This document shows, piece by piece, positions 1 to 7,973 of a stretch of DNA of 38,166 nt (position 1 is its first letter; each line of letters starts with the position of its first letter). The DNA is taken from NCBI GenBank assembly GCA_047974165.1, contig JBKECB010000064.1:1-38166 (forward strand). Reading direction: 5' to 3'. The position numbers were made by a program, and so were the translations under genes. The stretch comes from Lactovum sp047974165 (GTDB taxonomy: Bacteria; Bacillota; Bacilli; Lactobacillales; Streptococcaceae). The notes beneath the pieces are model-generated. The model was not told where the DNA came from. It searched no databases and saw only the letters and a program-made list of their open reading frames with translations.

Positions 1-1
1 T

Positions 2-2062
2 CTTATATTTCAACAGATTGTTAATGAGAATAAATTAAGGATTCCTAAGCTAAAGCCAAAAGAAAATAAGGCCGTTGTTCCAATGGCTCAACGTCGTAAA
101 AATAAAAAAAAGGATAAGCAAAGTAAGACTCCAACTTTGGATAGTGTCAGTGCAGACTTAATTCAAGAAGCTTTAGAAGGGAAATATGATCCAACAATTG
201 GACGTGAAAAAGAAATTGATCGTCTCCTTCATATTTTAAGCCGTAGAGGAAAGAATAACCCTGTTTTAGTGGGTGAACCAGGTGTAGGTAAAACTGCCAT
301 TATCGAAGGATTGGCACATCGTGTGATTGAGGGGAAAGTTCCTAAGCAGCTAGAAAATGTTCGTCTGATTTCACTTTCTATGGCAAGCGTGATTGCAGGG
401 ACATCTTTACGTGGAGAGTTTGAAGATCGTATGGTATCGATTATTGAAGAGGTTTCTAAAGATCCAGATACGATTTTATTTATTGATGAAATACATACGA
501 TTATAGGTGCAGGTGGAGGAAAAGATAGTGTCAATGATGCGTCAAATATTTTAAAACCTGCTTTGGCTCGAGGTGACTTTCAACTAATTGGTGCAACGAC
601 TCATAAAGAATACCAAATGTATGTTGAAAAAGATGAGGCACTTGATCGTCGATTATCTAAAGTAATTGTAAATGAAGTGAATCAAGAAGAAGCGATTGAA
701 ATACTGAGAGGAATTTGTCCAAAGTACGAAGAATTCCATAATGTTAGAATATCAGAAGAAGCACTTGAGAAGATTGTGGAGCTCAGTGTTCGCTATCTAC
801 CAAGTCGCCGTTTACCTGATAAAGCAATCGATCTTTTAGATGAAGCAGCTGCAAAATTAAAAATTTCAAATAATAAGCGGACAAGTCGACCTTTAGAAAA
901 TAAGTTAAAGTCATTAAAAGAAGAACTTCCAGATGTCCTAGCCTCTTTAGACATTAAAAAAATAAAGTCTTTAAATAAAGAGATTGAAAGATTAGAAGAT
1001 AAACTTGAAAAATTAAAGGAATCAAAAGCTGATTTAAGTGAGCTCAAAGAAGAGGATGTTTATAGTGTTGTTTCAGAACTTACATCAATACCTGTCCAAC
1101 AAATGACAAAATCAGAAAGTGAACGTCTGCTTTCTTTAGAAAAAGAACTTCATAAGCGAGTGGTAGGGCAAGAAGAAGCGATTGAGGCAATTTCTAAAGC
1201 TATTCGCCGTAGTAGATCTGGCGTCTCTTCAGGAAAACGGCCAATGGGAAGTTTTATGTTTTTAGGCCCTACTGGTGTTGGAAAGACAGAGTTAGCAAAA
1301 GCTTTAGCTGAGACAGTGTTTGGCTCAGAAAATAATATGATTCGTGTAGACATGAGTGAATTTATGGAGAAGTTTTCTGCAAGTCGTTTGATTGGATCAC
1401 CACCAGGTTATGTTGGCTATGAAGAAGGAGGACAGCTGACAGAACAAGTACGTAATCAGCCTTATTCTGTTATTTTATTTGATGAAGCTGAAAAAGCTCA
1501 TCCTGATATTTTTAACCTCTTATTGCAGATTCTAGATGATGGTTTTATTACAGATACAAAGGGACGTAAGATTGACTTTAGACATGCAATTATTATCATG
1601 ACAAGTAATCTTGGAGCGACAGCTCTGCGTGATGATAAAGTTGTTGGTTTTACAGCAAAAGATTGGTCGGAAGATTATAAAGCAACAAAGCAACGTATTT
1701 TAGAAGAGGTTAAAGAACATTATCGTCCAGAGTTTATTAATCGAATTGATGAAATTATCGTCTTCCATAGTTTAGAAGAAGCAGAAGTTCAAGAAATTGT
1801 AAAATTATTGATAAACTCACTTTGTCAGCATCTTAGAAAAGAAGCTATTTCTCTTAAAGTAAATCCTTCAGCAGTAAAATATTTATCAAAAGTAGGTTAT
1901 GATAAAGAATATGGCGCACGTCCTTTAAGAAAGTTAATTGAAAGAGAAATTGAAGATAAACTTTCAGAGCTTATTTTAAGCTCAAAACTAAAGGCGAATC
2001 AACAAGTTAAGGTATCAGTGAATAAAGAAAAATTAAAATTTATTGTTTTAGAAAGTAAATAA
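2..2062 (+). CDS. clpC: ATP-dependent Clp protease ATP-binding subunit ClpC (5' end outside window)
   Basis: AAA+ unfoldase that feeds substrates to ClpP and acts in protein quality control. The frame is open from base 2 with no stop before the first ATG at 83, so the gene begins left of the window and the N-terminal repeat domain is mostly missing. Visible from that ATG are the D1 module (Walker A GEPGVGKT, Walker B ILFIDEIHTI), a charged coiled-coil middle domain (about residues 270-315), and the D2 module (GPTGVGKTELAKAL, VILFDEAEKAHPD) with a VGF tripeptide (DDKVVGFTA) where the ClpP-contact loop sits. The middle domain and the lack of a visible zinc finger favour ClpC over ClpE or ClpB. 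In relatives it follows ctsR, which would be off the left edge. ClpC assignment is firm; 686 codons are visible. Confidence 0.93.
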   Translation, partial: LIFQQIVNENKLRIPKLKPKENKAVVPMAQRRKNKKKDKQSKTPTLDSVSADLIQEALEGKYDPTIGREKEIDRLLHILSRRGKNNPVLVGEPGVGKTAIIEGLAHRVIEGKVPKQLENVRLISLSMASVIAGTSLRGEFEDRMVSIIEEVSKDPDTILFIDEIHTIIGAGGGKDSVNDASNILKPALARGDFQLIGATTHKEYQMYVEKDEALDRRLSKVIVNEVNQEEAIEILRGICPKYEEFHNVRISEEALEKIVELSVRYLPSRRLPDKAIDLLDEAAAKLKISNNKRTSRPLENKLKSLKEELPDVLASLDIKKIKSLNKEIERLEDKLEKLKESKADLSELKEEDVYSVVSELTSIPVQQMTKSESERLLSLEKELHKRVVGQEEAIEAISKAIRRSRSGVSSGKRPMGSFMFLGPTGVGKTELAKALAETVFGSENNMIRVDMSEFMEKFSASRLIGSPPGYVGYEEGGQLTEQVRNQPYSVILFDEAEKAHPDIFNLLLQILDDGFITDTKGRKIDFRHAIIIMTSNLGATALRDDKVVGFTAKDWSEDYKATKQRILEEVKEHYRPEFINRIDEIIVFHSLEEAEVQEIVKLLINSLCQHLRKEAISLKVNPSAVKYLSKVGYDKEYGARPLRKLIEREIEDKLSELILSSKLKANQQVKVSVNKEKLKFIVLESK

Positions 2063-2094
2063 ATTTGTTTAAATAAGGAAATATTCCAAATCTT

Positions 2095-2103
2095 TGGTAT
2101 AAT
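2095..2103 (+). promoter_or_regulatory. Extended -10 promoter of hpf
   Basis: TGGTATAAT is a TG-N-TATAAT extended -10 element, 26 bases before the hpf start. No good -35 lies 17 bases upstream, as expected for this promoter class. Confidence 0.6.
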
Positions 2104-2129
2104 TAAGAAAAAGAAAAGAGGTAACATTA

Positions 2130-2672
2130 ATGATTAAATTTAACATTCGTGGTGAAAATATCGAAGTAACAGACGCATTGCGTGGCTATGTAGAGGAACG
2201 AATTTCTAACCTTGAAAAATATTTTAATGACGAACATGAAATGATTGCTCATGTCAATCTTAAAGTTTATAAAGATAAGACAGGTAAGGTTGAAGTGACA
2301 ATCCCAGCTAAACAAGTGACACTACGTGCTGAAGATAAATCACGTGATCTATATGCTTCTATCGATGCAGTTCAAGAAAAGTTAGCACGTCAAATTCGTA
2401 AGTATAAAACACGTATTAATAACAAGCAATCTCATACAGCTTTGGCTGAAGAATTCGCAAGTCTTCCAGCAGGAGAAGAAGTACTAGAAGAGTCTGTTAA
2501 GGTTGTTCGTACAAAAAATGTTGACCTTAAACCAATGAATATTGATGAAGCAGCTCTTCAAATGGAAATGCTTGGACATGATTTCTTCTTCTTTATTGAT
2601 GGAGATACAAATCAACCAGCAGTTATGTACAAGCGTGCTGATGGTAATGTAGGCCTGATTGAAGGTAAATAA
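2130..2672 (+). CDS. hpf: Ribosome hibernation promoting factor, long form
   Basis: Binds the 30S decoding region and drives 100S ribosome dimer formation in stationary phase. At 180 residues it is the long form of Gram-positives: an N-terminal S30AE/RaiA domain (about 1-95, starting MIKFNIRGENIEVTDALR), a linker, and a C-terminal dimerisation domain (about 120-180) ending near DFFFFIDGDTNQPAVMYKR. Start supported by AGAGG just upstream. The gene is transcribed alone, between its own extended -10 promoter and a terminator. Family assignment is certain. Confidence 0.96.
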   Translation: MIKFNIRGENIEVTDALRGYVEERISNLEKYFNDEHEMIAHVNLKVYKDKTGKVEVTIPAKQVTLRAEDKSRDLYASIDAVQEKLARQIRKYKTRINNKQSHTALAEEFASLPAGEEVLEESVKVVRTKNVDLKPMNIDEAALQMEMLGHDFFFFIDGDTNQPAVMYKRADGNVGLIEGK

Positions 2673-2685
2673 AAATAGCTTAAAA

Positions 2686-2711
2686 GCAGTCTCAATTGAG
2701 ATTGTTTTTTT
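2686..2711 (+). terminator. Rho-independent terminator after hpf
   Basis: CAGTCTC-AATT-GAGATTG forms a 7 bp stem (one G-U pair) followed by a run of T, 14 bases after the hpf stop. Confidence 0.8.
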
Positions 2712-2753
2712 ATAAGTTAAGATTATTTTTTTTTTAAATTCATAACTTTATCC

Positions 2754-2782
2754 TTGACAGTGTATGAGGGGATTGGTACACT
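2754..2782 (+). promoter_or_regulatory. Promoter of the ABC/GntR module with overlapping operator O1
   Basis: TTGACA (2754-2759), a 17-base spacer and TACACT (2777-2782) make a strong promoter. The inverted repeat AGTGTA (2759-2764), 12 bases, TACACT (2777-2782) runs from the last base of the -35 through the whole -10, so a bound repressor would block polymerase. As I recall, the YtrA operator of Bacillus subtilis is AGTGTA-13-TACACT. The GntR protein encoded at 5297-5650 is the likely ligand (inference). Confidence 0.75.
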
Positions 2783-2807
2783 AATGCTGTACTAATAAAC
2801 TCATACA
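2761..2807. repeat. Wider inverted repeat in the module leader
   Basis: TGTATGAG at 2761-2768 is the exact reverse complement of CTCATACA at 2800-2807. The arms are 31 bases apart and begin inside operator O1; they could form a leader hairpin or a further operator contact. Confidence 0.5.
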
Positions 2808-2836
2808 GTTAGAAAAAAATTTTATCTTTTATCTAT

Positions 2837-2860
2837 AGTGTACTATATAAGTAATACGCT
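2837..2860. promoter_or_regulatory. Second YtrA-type operator O2
   Basis: AGTGTA (2837-2842), 12 bases, TACGCT (2855-2860) repeats the O1 layout with one mismatch and identical spacing. It lies 78 bases downstream of O1, in the untranslated leader before the ATPase gene. Confidence 0.6.
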
Positions 2861-2897
2861 AATTAGAAATAAGTATAAAAATAAAAGGAGAATAAAT

Positions 2898-3596
2898 ATG
2901 ATAAAAGTAGAAAATTTAAACTTAAAAATTAAAGATAATCATATTTTATCAGATATTAACTTTGAGATTCGAAAAGGTCAAATCGTCGGTCTCTTAGGGC
3001 ATAATGCTGCAGGAAAGTCAACTCTGCAACGCTATATTGCAAATCAAGAAGTACTTGCTGAAGGTAAAATTTCAATCAATGGAAAAGCAAATCAGTGGGG
3101 ACAAATGAATCAAACTGTTTTAATTACAGAAAAGGACTTTCTGAGAAAGGCAAAGTCAGTTCAAGAAAATATTGAAGAACTTTCTAAATTTCAAGTTTTG
3201 GATAAGACCTATATTTTTAAAAAGCTAGAAGAGTTTGATATCGATAAGTCTAAGAGTTATGGAAGTTTATCTAAAGGAAGCAAACAAATTGTACATATCT
3301 TGTTATCACTTTCAACTAAAGCCTTAGTCTATCTCTTAGATGAACCTTTATCATCGATTGATATTTTTAATCGAAAGAAGATTGCAGATTTGATTTTAGA
3401 TGCACAAGACAGAGGAGCAACAATTATTGTTACCACACATCTGATTAATGAATTTCAAATGTTGTTTGATCGTGTACTTTATCTGCATGAGGGAAAGCTT
3501 GAGCATGATTTGATGATAGAGGAGATTTTTGAAAAATCTTATGAAAATATTGAAGATTTTATTTTTACAGAATATGGAGGATTAAGTCATGATTAA
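2898..3596 (+). CDS. ABC transporter ATP-binding protein (YtrB-like)
   Basis: A 232-residue nucleotide-binding subunit of a small ABC system, probably acting with the membrane protein that follows. The Walker A is LLGHNAAGKST (Ala where Gly is usual), the signature is the degenerate SLSKGSKQ instead of LSGGQ, Walker B is ALVYLLDEP, and the switch His is in TTHLINE. The ATG at 2898 is chosen because AAAAGGAG precedes it at 2883-2890; the frame stays open back to 2838 but without a ribosome site or a family-like sequence. It overlaps the next gene by 8 bases. The promoter carries two YtrA-type operators. Substrate unknown; such modules often respond to cell-wall antibiotics. Confidence 0.88.
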   Translation: MIKVENLNLKIKDNHILSDINFEIRKGQIVGLLGHNAAGKSTLQRYIANQEVLAEGKISINGKANQWGQMNQTVLITEKDFLRKAKSVQENIEELSKFQVLDKTYIFKKLEEFDIDKSKSYGSLSKGSKQIVHILLSLSTKALVYLLDEPLSSIDIFNRKKIADLILDAQDRGATIIVTTHLINEFQMLFDRVLYLHEGKLEHDLMIEEIFEKSYENIEDFIFTEYGGLSHD

Positions 3597-5304
3597 GCAA
3601 GTTAAGTTTTATATTCGCAATAACTGGCCCATTCTTTCAGTAGCTGTTGCTACTTTGATGGCAAATATTATCATTCTACTCTATTTATCAAATTTAGCAG
3701 AGAAATTTTTAGAAGTAGAAGGAGGAGTTTATTCCTTAAATATTTCAGACTTCAGTTATCGTTTTTTATCGTTTGTTAATATTATAGTGTTCCTACTTAT
3801 ATTCTTTGTATTTTTAGAAAATACTTTTGAAATATTTAGAAAAGCACGAAGATTTAAGTCTGTATTTGGGAATTTAAGTCTGATTTATTATCTCTTTAAT
3901 CCATTTTTAATCTTCCTTGCACTTTGTATTTTTAAATTTACAAATTCTATCTCTTCTACTTCTACAGGCTACTATAAATTTTCAGATGAGTTTAGGGTTG
4001 GAGATAATGAAGTCTATCTTGCGCTCTTTCTTTTTACTAATCTAGCTTATCTTTTAGTTCTTCTTTTTTACAAAAAAATTAGCTACTATAATGTCAAGTA
4101 CTATGGTTTAAGGAAACGATTTTTATATATATCTACTTATAGCCTATCTTTTCTTTTTCTTTTTCTTACTGGGATATTTTTAACTGACAAAGTTGGATAT
4201 AGTAGTTTAGAAAGTATGCTGTCATTTTACTATGATAATAGTTATTTTATCCTAGACTATCTCTATTTGATAGATAATTTTTTCTTTAATAATATATTTG
4301 TGTCTTACTTTTGGCTTTTTTTCCTCTTGGTATTAAATGCTTTTGTTTTTTACAATCATCGCTGTCTAGATAGAAATAAAAATGCTGAGAAAGTAAATAA
4401 GTTAATTGTTATCACGATTTCTTTAATTCTCTTTAGTTTTCTTAGTGTAAAAACAAGTTTAAGTGATGAAGGAGTTAAAAAACTAGAAAAAAATAGACCT
4501 AATGCATTTTTAATGCTGGATGTACATATACAAGATAATTCTAAAATAGAGAGTGAGAAAATAAAAACAGAAATTGAGAGCTACTTAGAAGAAGAGGGAA
4601 TTTCAGATTATAAATTAAGATATAGTAATGTGATGACAGATATACTTTATTATTCAGATAATAATATAATTTATGATGATAAAGAAGAAAAGTTAGTACT
4701 AAGTTATCAAAGTTATGATATTACAGATCTTAAAAATTCTAAAATTCTCTTGGGAGAAGAGGCGAAAATAATTGAAGAAATCATGCTCACAGAGAATTTA
4801 GCTCAAGAGGTGATGAAAGAATTTAATGTTGAAAATCAAAAAACATTGATTGGAAAATATCTGAACGGCCAAAAAATTGTTGCTATTGTTGAGGATACAG
4901 AATTTAGTAAGAAAGATGAGGAGTATTATTCCTACACAAATAAAAATCTCAATCTGGAAAATTGGTTCTATCCTTTAGAAAGTAGAACGATAGATAAAAA
5001 GCAGGTATTAGACAAAGAATCTATGTCTTTTGGTTATGAGGAAAAGGAAAAATTTATAAGCTTTATAGTTGATATTTATGATGAAGACTTTTCTTCACAG
5101 TCAATTAAGGAAAAATTGTGGACAGATGATATCTTGATTTATAGTGAAGGAACAACAGAAGTTTTGATTTCAAATCTACTAATTTCTGAAACCTCATCAA
5201 ATATTTTATTGTACTTCTTGATAATAATATTAGTCTTAGTATTTACAAGCTCCCTTCTTTATATCACTGCTTACCCTATGGTGAAAGGAGGAAAAGGTGT
5301 TTGA
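3589..5304 (+). CDS. Large ABC-associated membrane protein, function unknown
   Basis: A 571-residue protein, the putative permease partner of the preceding ATPase. Hydrophobic segments lie near residues 14-34, 58-76, 98-115, 140-160, 178-197, 232-252, 270-287 and 543-562, giving about eight membrane passes. Residues about 295-540 form one long, charged, Lys/Glu-rich segment with no hydrophobic stretch, likely exposed outside the cell between the seventh and eighth passes. Aromatic residues are very frequent. I recognise no named family; it is not obviously FtsX/BceB-like. It overlaps the ATPase gene (8 bases) and the GntR gene (8 bases), so the three are translationally coupled. A role in peptide or antibiotic sensing or export is only a guess. 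Confidence 0.7.
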   Translation: MIKQVKFYIRNNWPILSVAVATLMANIIILLYLSNLAEKFLEVEGGVYSLNISDFSYRFLSFVNIIVFLLIFFVFLENTFEIFRKARRFKSVFGNLSLIYYLFNPFLIFLALCIFKFTNSISSTSTGYYKFSDEFRVGDNEVYLALFLFTNLAYLLVLLFYKKISYYNVKYYGLRKRFLYISTYSLSFLFLFLTGIFLTDKVGYSSLESMLSFYYDNSYFILDYLYLIDNFFFNNIFVSYFWLFFLLVLNAFVFYNHRCLDRNKNAEKVNKLIVITISLILFSFLSVKTSLSDEGVKKLEKNRPNAFLMLDVHIQDNSKIESEKIKTEIESYLEEEGISDYKLRYSNVMTDILYYSDNNIIYDDKEEKLVLSYQSYDITDLKNSKILLGEEAKIIEEIMLTENLAQEVMKEFNVENQKTLIGKYLNGQKIVAIVEDTEFSKKDEEYYSYTNKNLNLENWFYPLESRTIDKKQVLDKESMSFGYEEKEKFISFIVDIYDEDFSSQSIKEKLWTDDILIYSEGTTEVLISNLLISETSSNILLYFLIIILVLVFTSSLLYITAYPMVKGGKGV

Positions 5305-5650
5305 TAAAATAGAACTTTTATATATAAAAATAGCTAAAGACTTATGCTATGAAATACTAAGCTCCGACTCTCCTGTGGGCAAAAAAGTTCCTTCTGTCAG
5401 AGAGTTTTCAAAGAAAAAGCAGGTTAATGCAAATACTGTTCAAAAGGCTTATCAATACTTAGATGAGTTGGGAATCTTTATTAGTGAAAAAGGTCTGGGA
5501 CGCTATGTGACTAATGACCAAGAAAAGATAGACAATATAAAAAAATATCTTGTAGAAAATGAACTTCGGCATGTTAAAATTATTGCTCAAAAATTTGATA
5601 TTCAAGAATCTATTTTATTGAAATGGTATCAGGAAATCTCTATTTCTTGA
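5297..5650 (+). CDS. GntR-family regulator, YtrA subfamily
   Basis: A 117-residue repressor-type protein. Residues about 10-75 are a winged helix-turn-helix of GntR type (KVPSVREFSKKKQVNANTVQ, then LDELGIFISEKGLGRYV). The remaining 40 or so residues are too short for a FadR or HutC ligand domain, which places it in the YtrA subfamily. Start is GTG at 5297, decided by AAGGAGG at 5285-5291 and agreement with the family N-terminus. It is the last gene of the ABC module; the AGTGTA-12-TACACT sites before the first gene are the expected operators, giving autoregulation. YtrA-type genes usually come first in such operons, so this position is less common. Confidence 0.85.
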   Translation: MFDKIELLYIKIAKDLCYEILSSDSPVGKKVPSVREFSKKKQVNANTVQKAYQYLDELGIFISEKGLGRYVTNDQEKIDNIKKYLVENELRHVKIIAQKFDIQESILLKWYQEISIS

Positions 5651-5656
5651 AGCTAT

Positions 5657-5687
5657 AAAAAATCTACTGTCAAACAGTAGATTTTTT
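5657..5687. terminator. Bidirectional terminator between gntR and exoA
   Basis: AAAAAATCTACTGT, loop CAA, ACAGTAGATTTTTT is a perfect 14 bp stem with A and T tracts on both sides. It serves the converging gntR (+) and exoA (-) genes. Confidence 0.9.
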
Positions 5688-6519
5688 AAAGATTTATCTT
5701 AAGTAAAATAGGGAGATGATCTGGACGAGTGCCTGTATCTATCATTTCTGATTGAATGATTTTATCTGAAAGTTGCTCACTCACCAGCCAGTAGTCAATC
5801 CTCCAGCCTGTGTTGTTTGTTTTTGCAGTCTTGCTACGCTGAGAAAACCAGCTATAAGTACTTTTAAGCTCGGGATGGAGCAGACGAAAGCTGTCTACAA
5901 ATCCAGATGAAAGGAGACTGCTGAACTTTTCTCTTTCTTGATCTGTAAAGCCAGGACTTTGATGATTACTTGCAGGATTTGCAAGGTCTATTTCTTGATG
6001 GGCGACATTAAAGTCACCACAAGCTAAAACAGGCTTTATCTTTTCTAAGTCTTGGAGATATCCACGGTAATAATCATCCCATAAGCCACGGTCTTTTAGA
6101 CGTTTAAGACCCTCTCCAGCATTGGGGGTGTAGACTTGACTGACAAAGAAATTAGAAAATTCAAGTGTGATGATTCGTCCTTCGAAGTCCATCGTACCTG
6201 GAGCAGAAATTTGAGGAAAACTTATCTTTGGGCTTAAAGTTTTTTTGTAAAGAAAAAGTGTGCCAGAGTAACCTTTTCGTGCTGGCTCAATACTAGAATT
6301 AAAAGCTAACTCATAGTCAGAAAATAAAGACTGAATAATATTGAGATGCTTAGTTGTAGGTCCTTCAGCTCGGAGCTTTGTCTCTTGAATGGCTAAGATA
6401 TCAGGAGATAATTGAGAAATATCCTTAAGTGTTTTCATAGATAGAGCTGAACGTGGAGATGTTCCTGTTAAAGCAGCATTAATGGAATCAATATTCCAAG
6501 AAATAAATGTATATGTCAT
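5686..6519 (-). CDS. exoA: Exodeoxyribonuclease III / AP endonuclease
   Basis: Cuts at abasic sites and has 3'-5' exonuclease activity in base excision repair. The 277 residues follow the ExoIII fold: FISWNIDSINA at the N-terminus, the metal-binding Glu in AIQETKL, catalytic GDFNVAH in the middle, RIDYWLVS and a C-terminal RPDHLPI that supplies the Asp-His pair. Length matches the family. The gene stands alone on the minus strand, converging on the gntR gene across a shared hairpin, and diverging from the small membrane protein gene at 6622. A TATAAT on the minus strand lies just upstream of the start, but I saw no clear -35. Confidence 0.95.
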   Translation of the reverse strand: MTYTFISWNIDSINAALTGTSPRSALSMKTLKDISQLSPDILAIQETKLRAEGPTTKHLNIIQSLFSDYELAFNSSIEPARKGYSGTLFLYKKTLSPKISFPQISAPGTMDFEGRIITLEFSNFFVSQVYTPNAGEGLKRLKDRGLWDDYYRGYLQDLEKIKPVLACGDFNVAHQEIDLANPASNHQSPGFTDQEREKFSSLLSSGFVDSFRLLHPELKSTYSWFSQRSKTAKTNNTGWRIDYWLVSEQLSDKIIQSEMIDTGTRPDHLPILLKINL

Positions 6520-6565
6520 GTTTAGATTATACTATATTATTTCAACTTTTTAGAAATCCTAATCT

Positions 6566-6594
6566 TTGTAAATAAGTTAAGATTTATATATAAT
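6566..6594 (+). promoter_or_regulatory. Promoter of the DUF898-like gene
   Basis: TTGTAA (6566-6571), 17 bases, TATAAT (6589-6594), 27 bases before the start codon. Confidence 0.7.
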
Positions 6595-6621
6595 AATAGA
6601 AAAAAGATAAGGGAGAATATA

Positions 6622-6930
6622 ATGAAACAAGAATCATACTTTGATGGTGGTTTGTTAAGCTATATTGGCTGGCTTATTTTAGGAGGCTTAATTACATTTT
6701 TAACCTTAGGATTTTGTTATCCTTGGGCCTTATGCATGGTTTATGGCTGGCGGATTAATCATACAGTGATTGAAGGGAGACGACTTTATTTTTCAGGTTC
6801 AGCTATGGGTCTTTTTGGCCATTGGATCAAATGGTTTTTACTTACAGTAATTACTCTTGGAATTTACGGCTTTTGGTTAAATATTAAGTTAGAGCAGTGG
6901 AAGGTAAAGAATACTTCTTTTGTAGATTAA
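6622..6930 (+). CDS. Small DUF898/YjgN-like membrane protein
   Basis: A 102-residue membrane protein of unknown function. Two hydrophobic stretches (about 14-40 and 66-87) flank a polar loop with WRINHTVIEGRRLYFSGSA. The repeated pattern of TLGFCYPWA and TLGIYGFWLNIKLEQWKVKNT resembles the DUF898 (YjgN) family, of which this would be a short version. Start supported by AAGGGAG. It is a single gene between its own promoter and a bidirectional terminator. Family assignment rests on motif memory. Confidence 0.7.
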   Translation: MKQESYFDGGLLSYIGWLILGGLITFLTLGFCYPWALCMVYGWRINHTVIEGRRLYFSGSAMGLFGHWIKWFLLTVITLGIYGFWLNIKLEQWKVKNTSFVD

Positions 6931-6954
6931 AAAATGACCTTGAGAGGTCATTTT
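6931..6954. terminator. Bidirectional terminator between the DUF898-like gene and araC-type gene
   Basis: AAAATGACCT, loop TGAG, AGGTCATTTT is a perfect 10 bp stem shared by the two converging genes. Confidence 0.88.
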
Positions 6955-6972
6955 AATATGCTGAAAATTTAT

Positions 6973-7830
6973 TTAGGAAAGATGTGATTTTCTGTATTGA
7001 TTGGGAGTTTGACTGTATTTTTCTTTAAAAAGAGCATAAAAGTGTGTCTTATTGCTATAGCCTATCATGGACATGATTTGGTCGATATTTTCATCAGAGT
7101 TTGTTAATAAACGTGCTGCTTTTTTTAGTCGAAGTTCCTGTAATATTTCAACAAAAGTCATCTCATACTGTTGCTTAATTTTTTGTGAAATAAGTGAGGG
7201 TGAGTAATTACAAAGTTTTGAGAAGTCATTGAGTGAGGCGACTTCTAGATTATTTTCCATATAAGAAATGAGGTCTAGGCTGTTAAGCTTGACTTCTTTA
7301 TCCATAATTCCAGTAACTTTTTCAAGTGCGATAAAAAAGGAGCTGATATTTATTTTTTGACGGAGATAGTACATGGAAATACGACTTTGCTTTAGAAAAA
7401 GATAATAAATCTCATTTAAAATATCTTGTGCTTCCTGAGTGAGAAGGTAGACCTGACGTTGCTTAGGACTTGAAATAATATTTTTAATGTGTAAGATACT
7501 GTCGTCAAAAGTACTGTCTATAACAAGGTTACTTAAAAATTTTTCAGAGACAATGAGGTTGAGAACAGTTGATTTTGTTGCCAGATTTTCATGAGATTCG
7601 CCAGGATGTATGACGAGTATTTCTCCTTCTTTTAAATCATAAGTCTGCTTGTTAACGATTTGTACGCTAGTTGCATTAAGCTGACAAACAATCTCGATGT
7701 AGTTATGATAATGCTCGCTAAATGCTTTATCAAAATCTTGAAGGCGAACGCCAAACTCATATTTAGAATCAAAGAGTTGGTGATATAAAACAGTACTGTG
7801 CTTCTTTATTTCAATATCTTGATTTTTCAT
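6973..7830 (-). CDS. AraC-family regulator, probable activator of rhaBAD
   Basis: A 285-residue AraC/XylS regulator. The N-terminal half is a cupin-like sensor (HYHNYIEIVCQ and GEILVIHPGESHE), and the C-terminal hundred or so residues hold two helix-turn-helix units (SLNDFSKLCNYSPSLISQKI; NIDQIMSMIGYSNKTHFYALF) ending in the family signature TPNQYRK. It is divergent from rhaB, with 143 bases between the start codons, so it is the natural candidate for rhamnose-responsive control (inference from position). I could not find a convincing pair of direct repeats of the kind AraC proteins use. It could instead sense a rhamnose-containing oligosaccharide. Confidence 0.88.
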   Translation of the reverse strand: MKNQDIEIKKHSTVLYHQLFDSKYEFGVRLQDFDKAFSEHYHNYIEIVCQLNATSVQIVNKQTYDLKEGEILVIHPGESHENLATKSTVLNLIVSEKFLSNLVIDSTFDDSILHIKNIISSPKQRQVYLLTQEAQDILNEIYYLFLKQSRISMYYLRQKINISSFFIALEKVTGIMDKEVKLNSLDLISYMENNLEVASLNDFSKLCNYSPSLISQKIKQQYEMTFVEILQELRLKKAARLLTNSDENIDQIMSMIGYSNKTHFYALFKEKYSQTPNQYRKSHLS

Positions 7831-7916
7831 TGCTTCCTTTCCTAAAAAAGATTATCTATTAGCACTATCATAACATATTTTTATAATAAATCGATACTTT
7901 ATAAAAAATAGGGTTA

Positions 7917-7945
7917 TTGCTTATGACTAGAGGGAATTGTAAAAT
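7917..7945 (+). promoter_or_regulatory. Promoter of rhaBAD
   Basis: TTGCTT (7917-7922), 17 bases, TAAAAT (7940-7945). The weak -35 fits activator dependence. AAATCGATAC at 7888-7897, just upstream, also occurs upstream of the GH105 gene (12587-12596). Confidence 0.55.
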
Positions 7946-7973
7946 AATGAATAAAGAGAAATGAGGAGGACTA

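Noticed and set aside
5297..5650. GntR gene as the regulator of the uronate palindromes
   Set aside because: Its short C-terminal region is YtrA-type, and matching AGTGTA-12-TACACT operators lie before its own operon.
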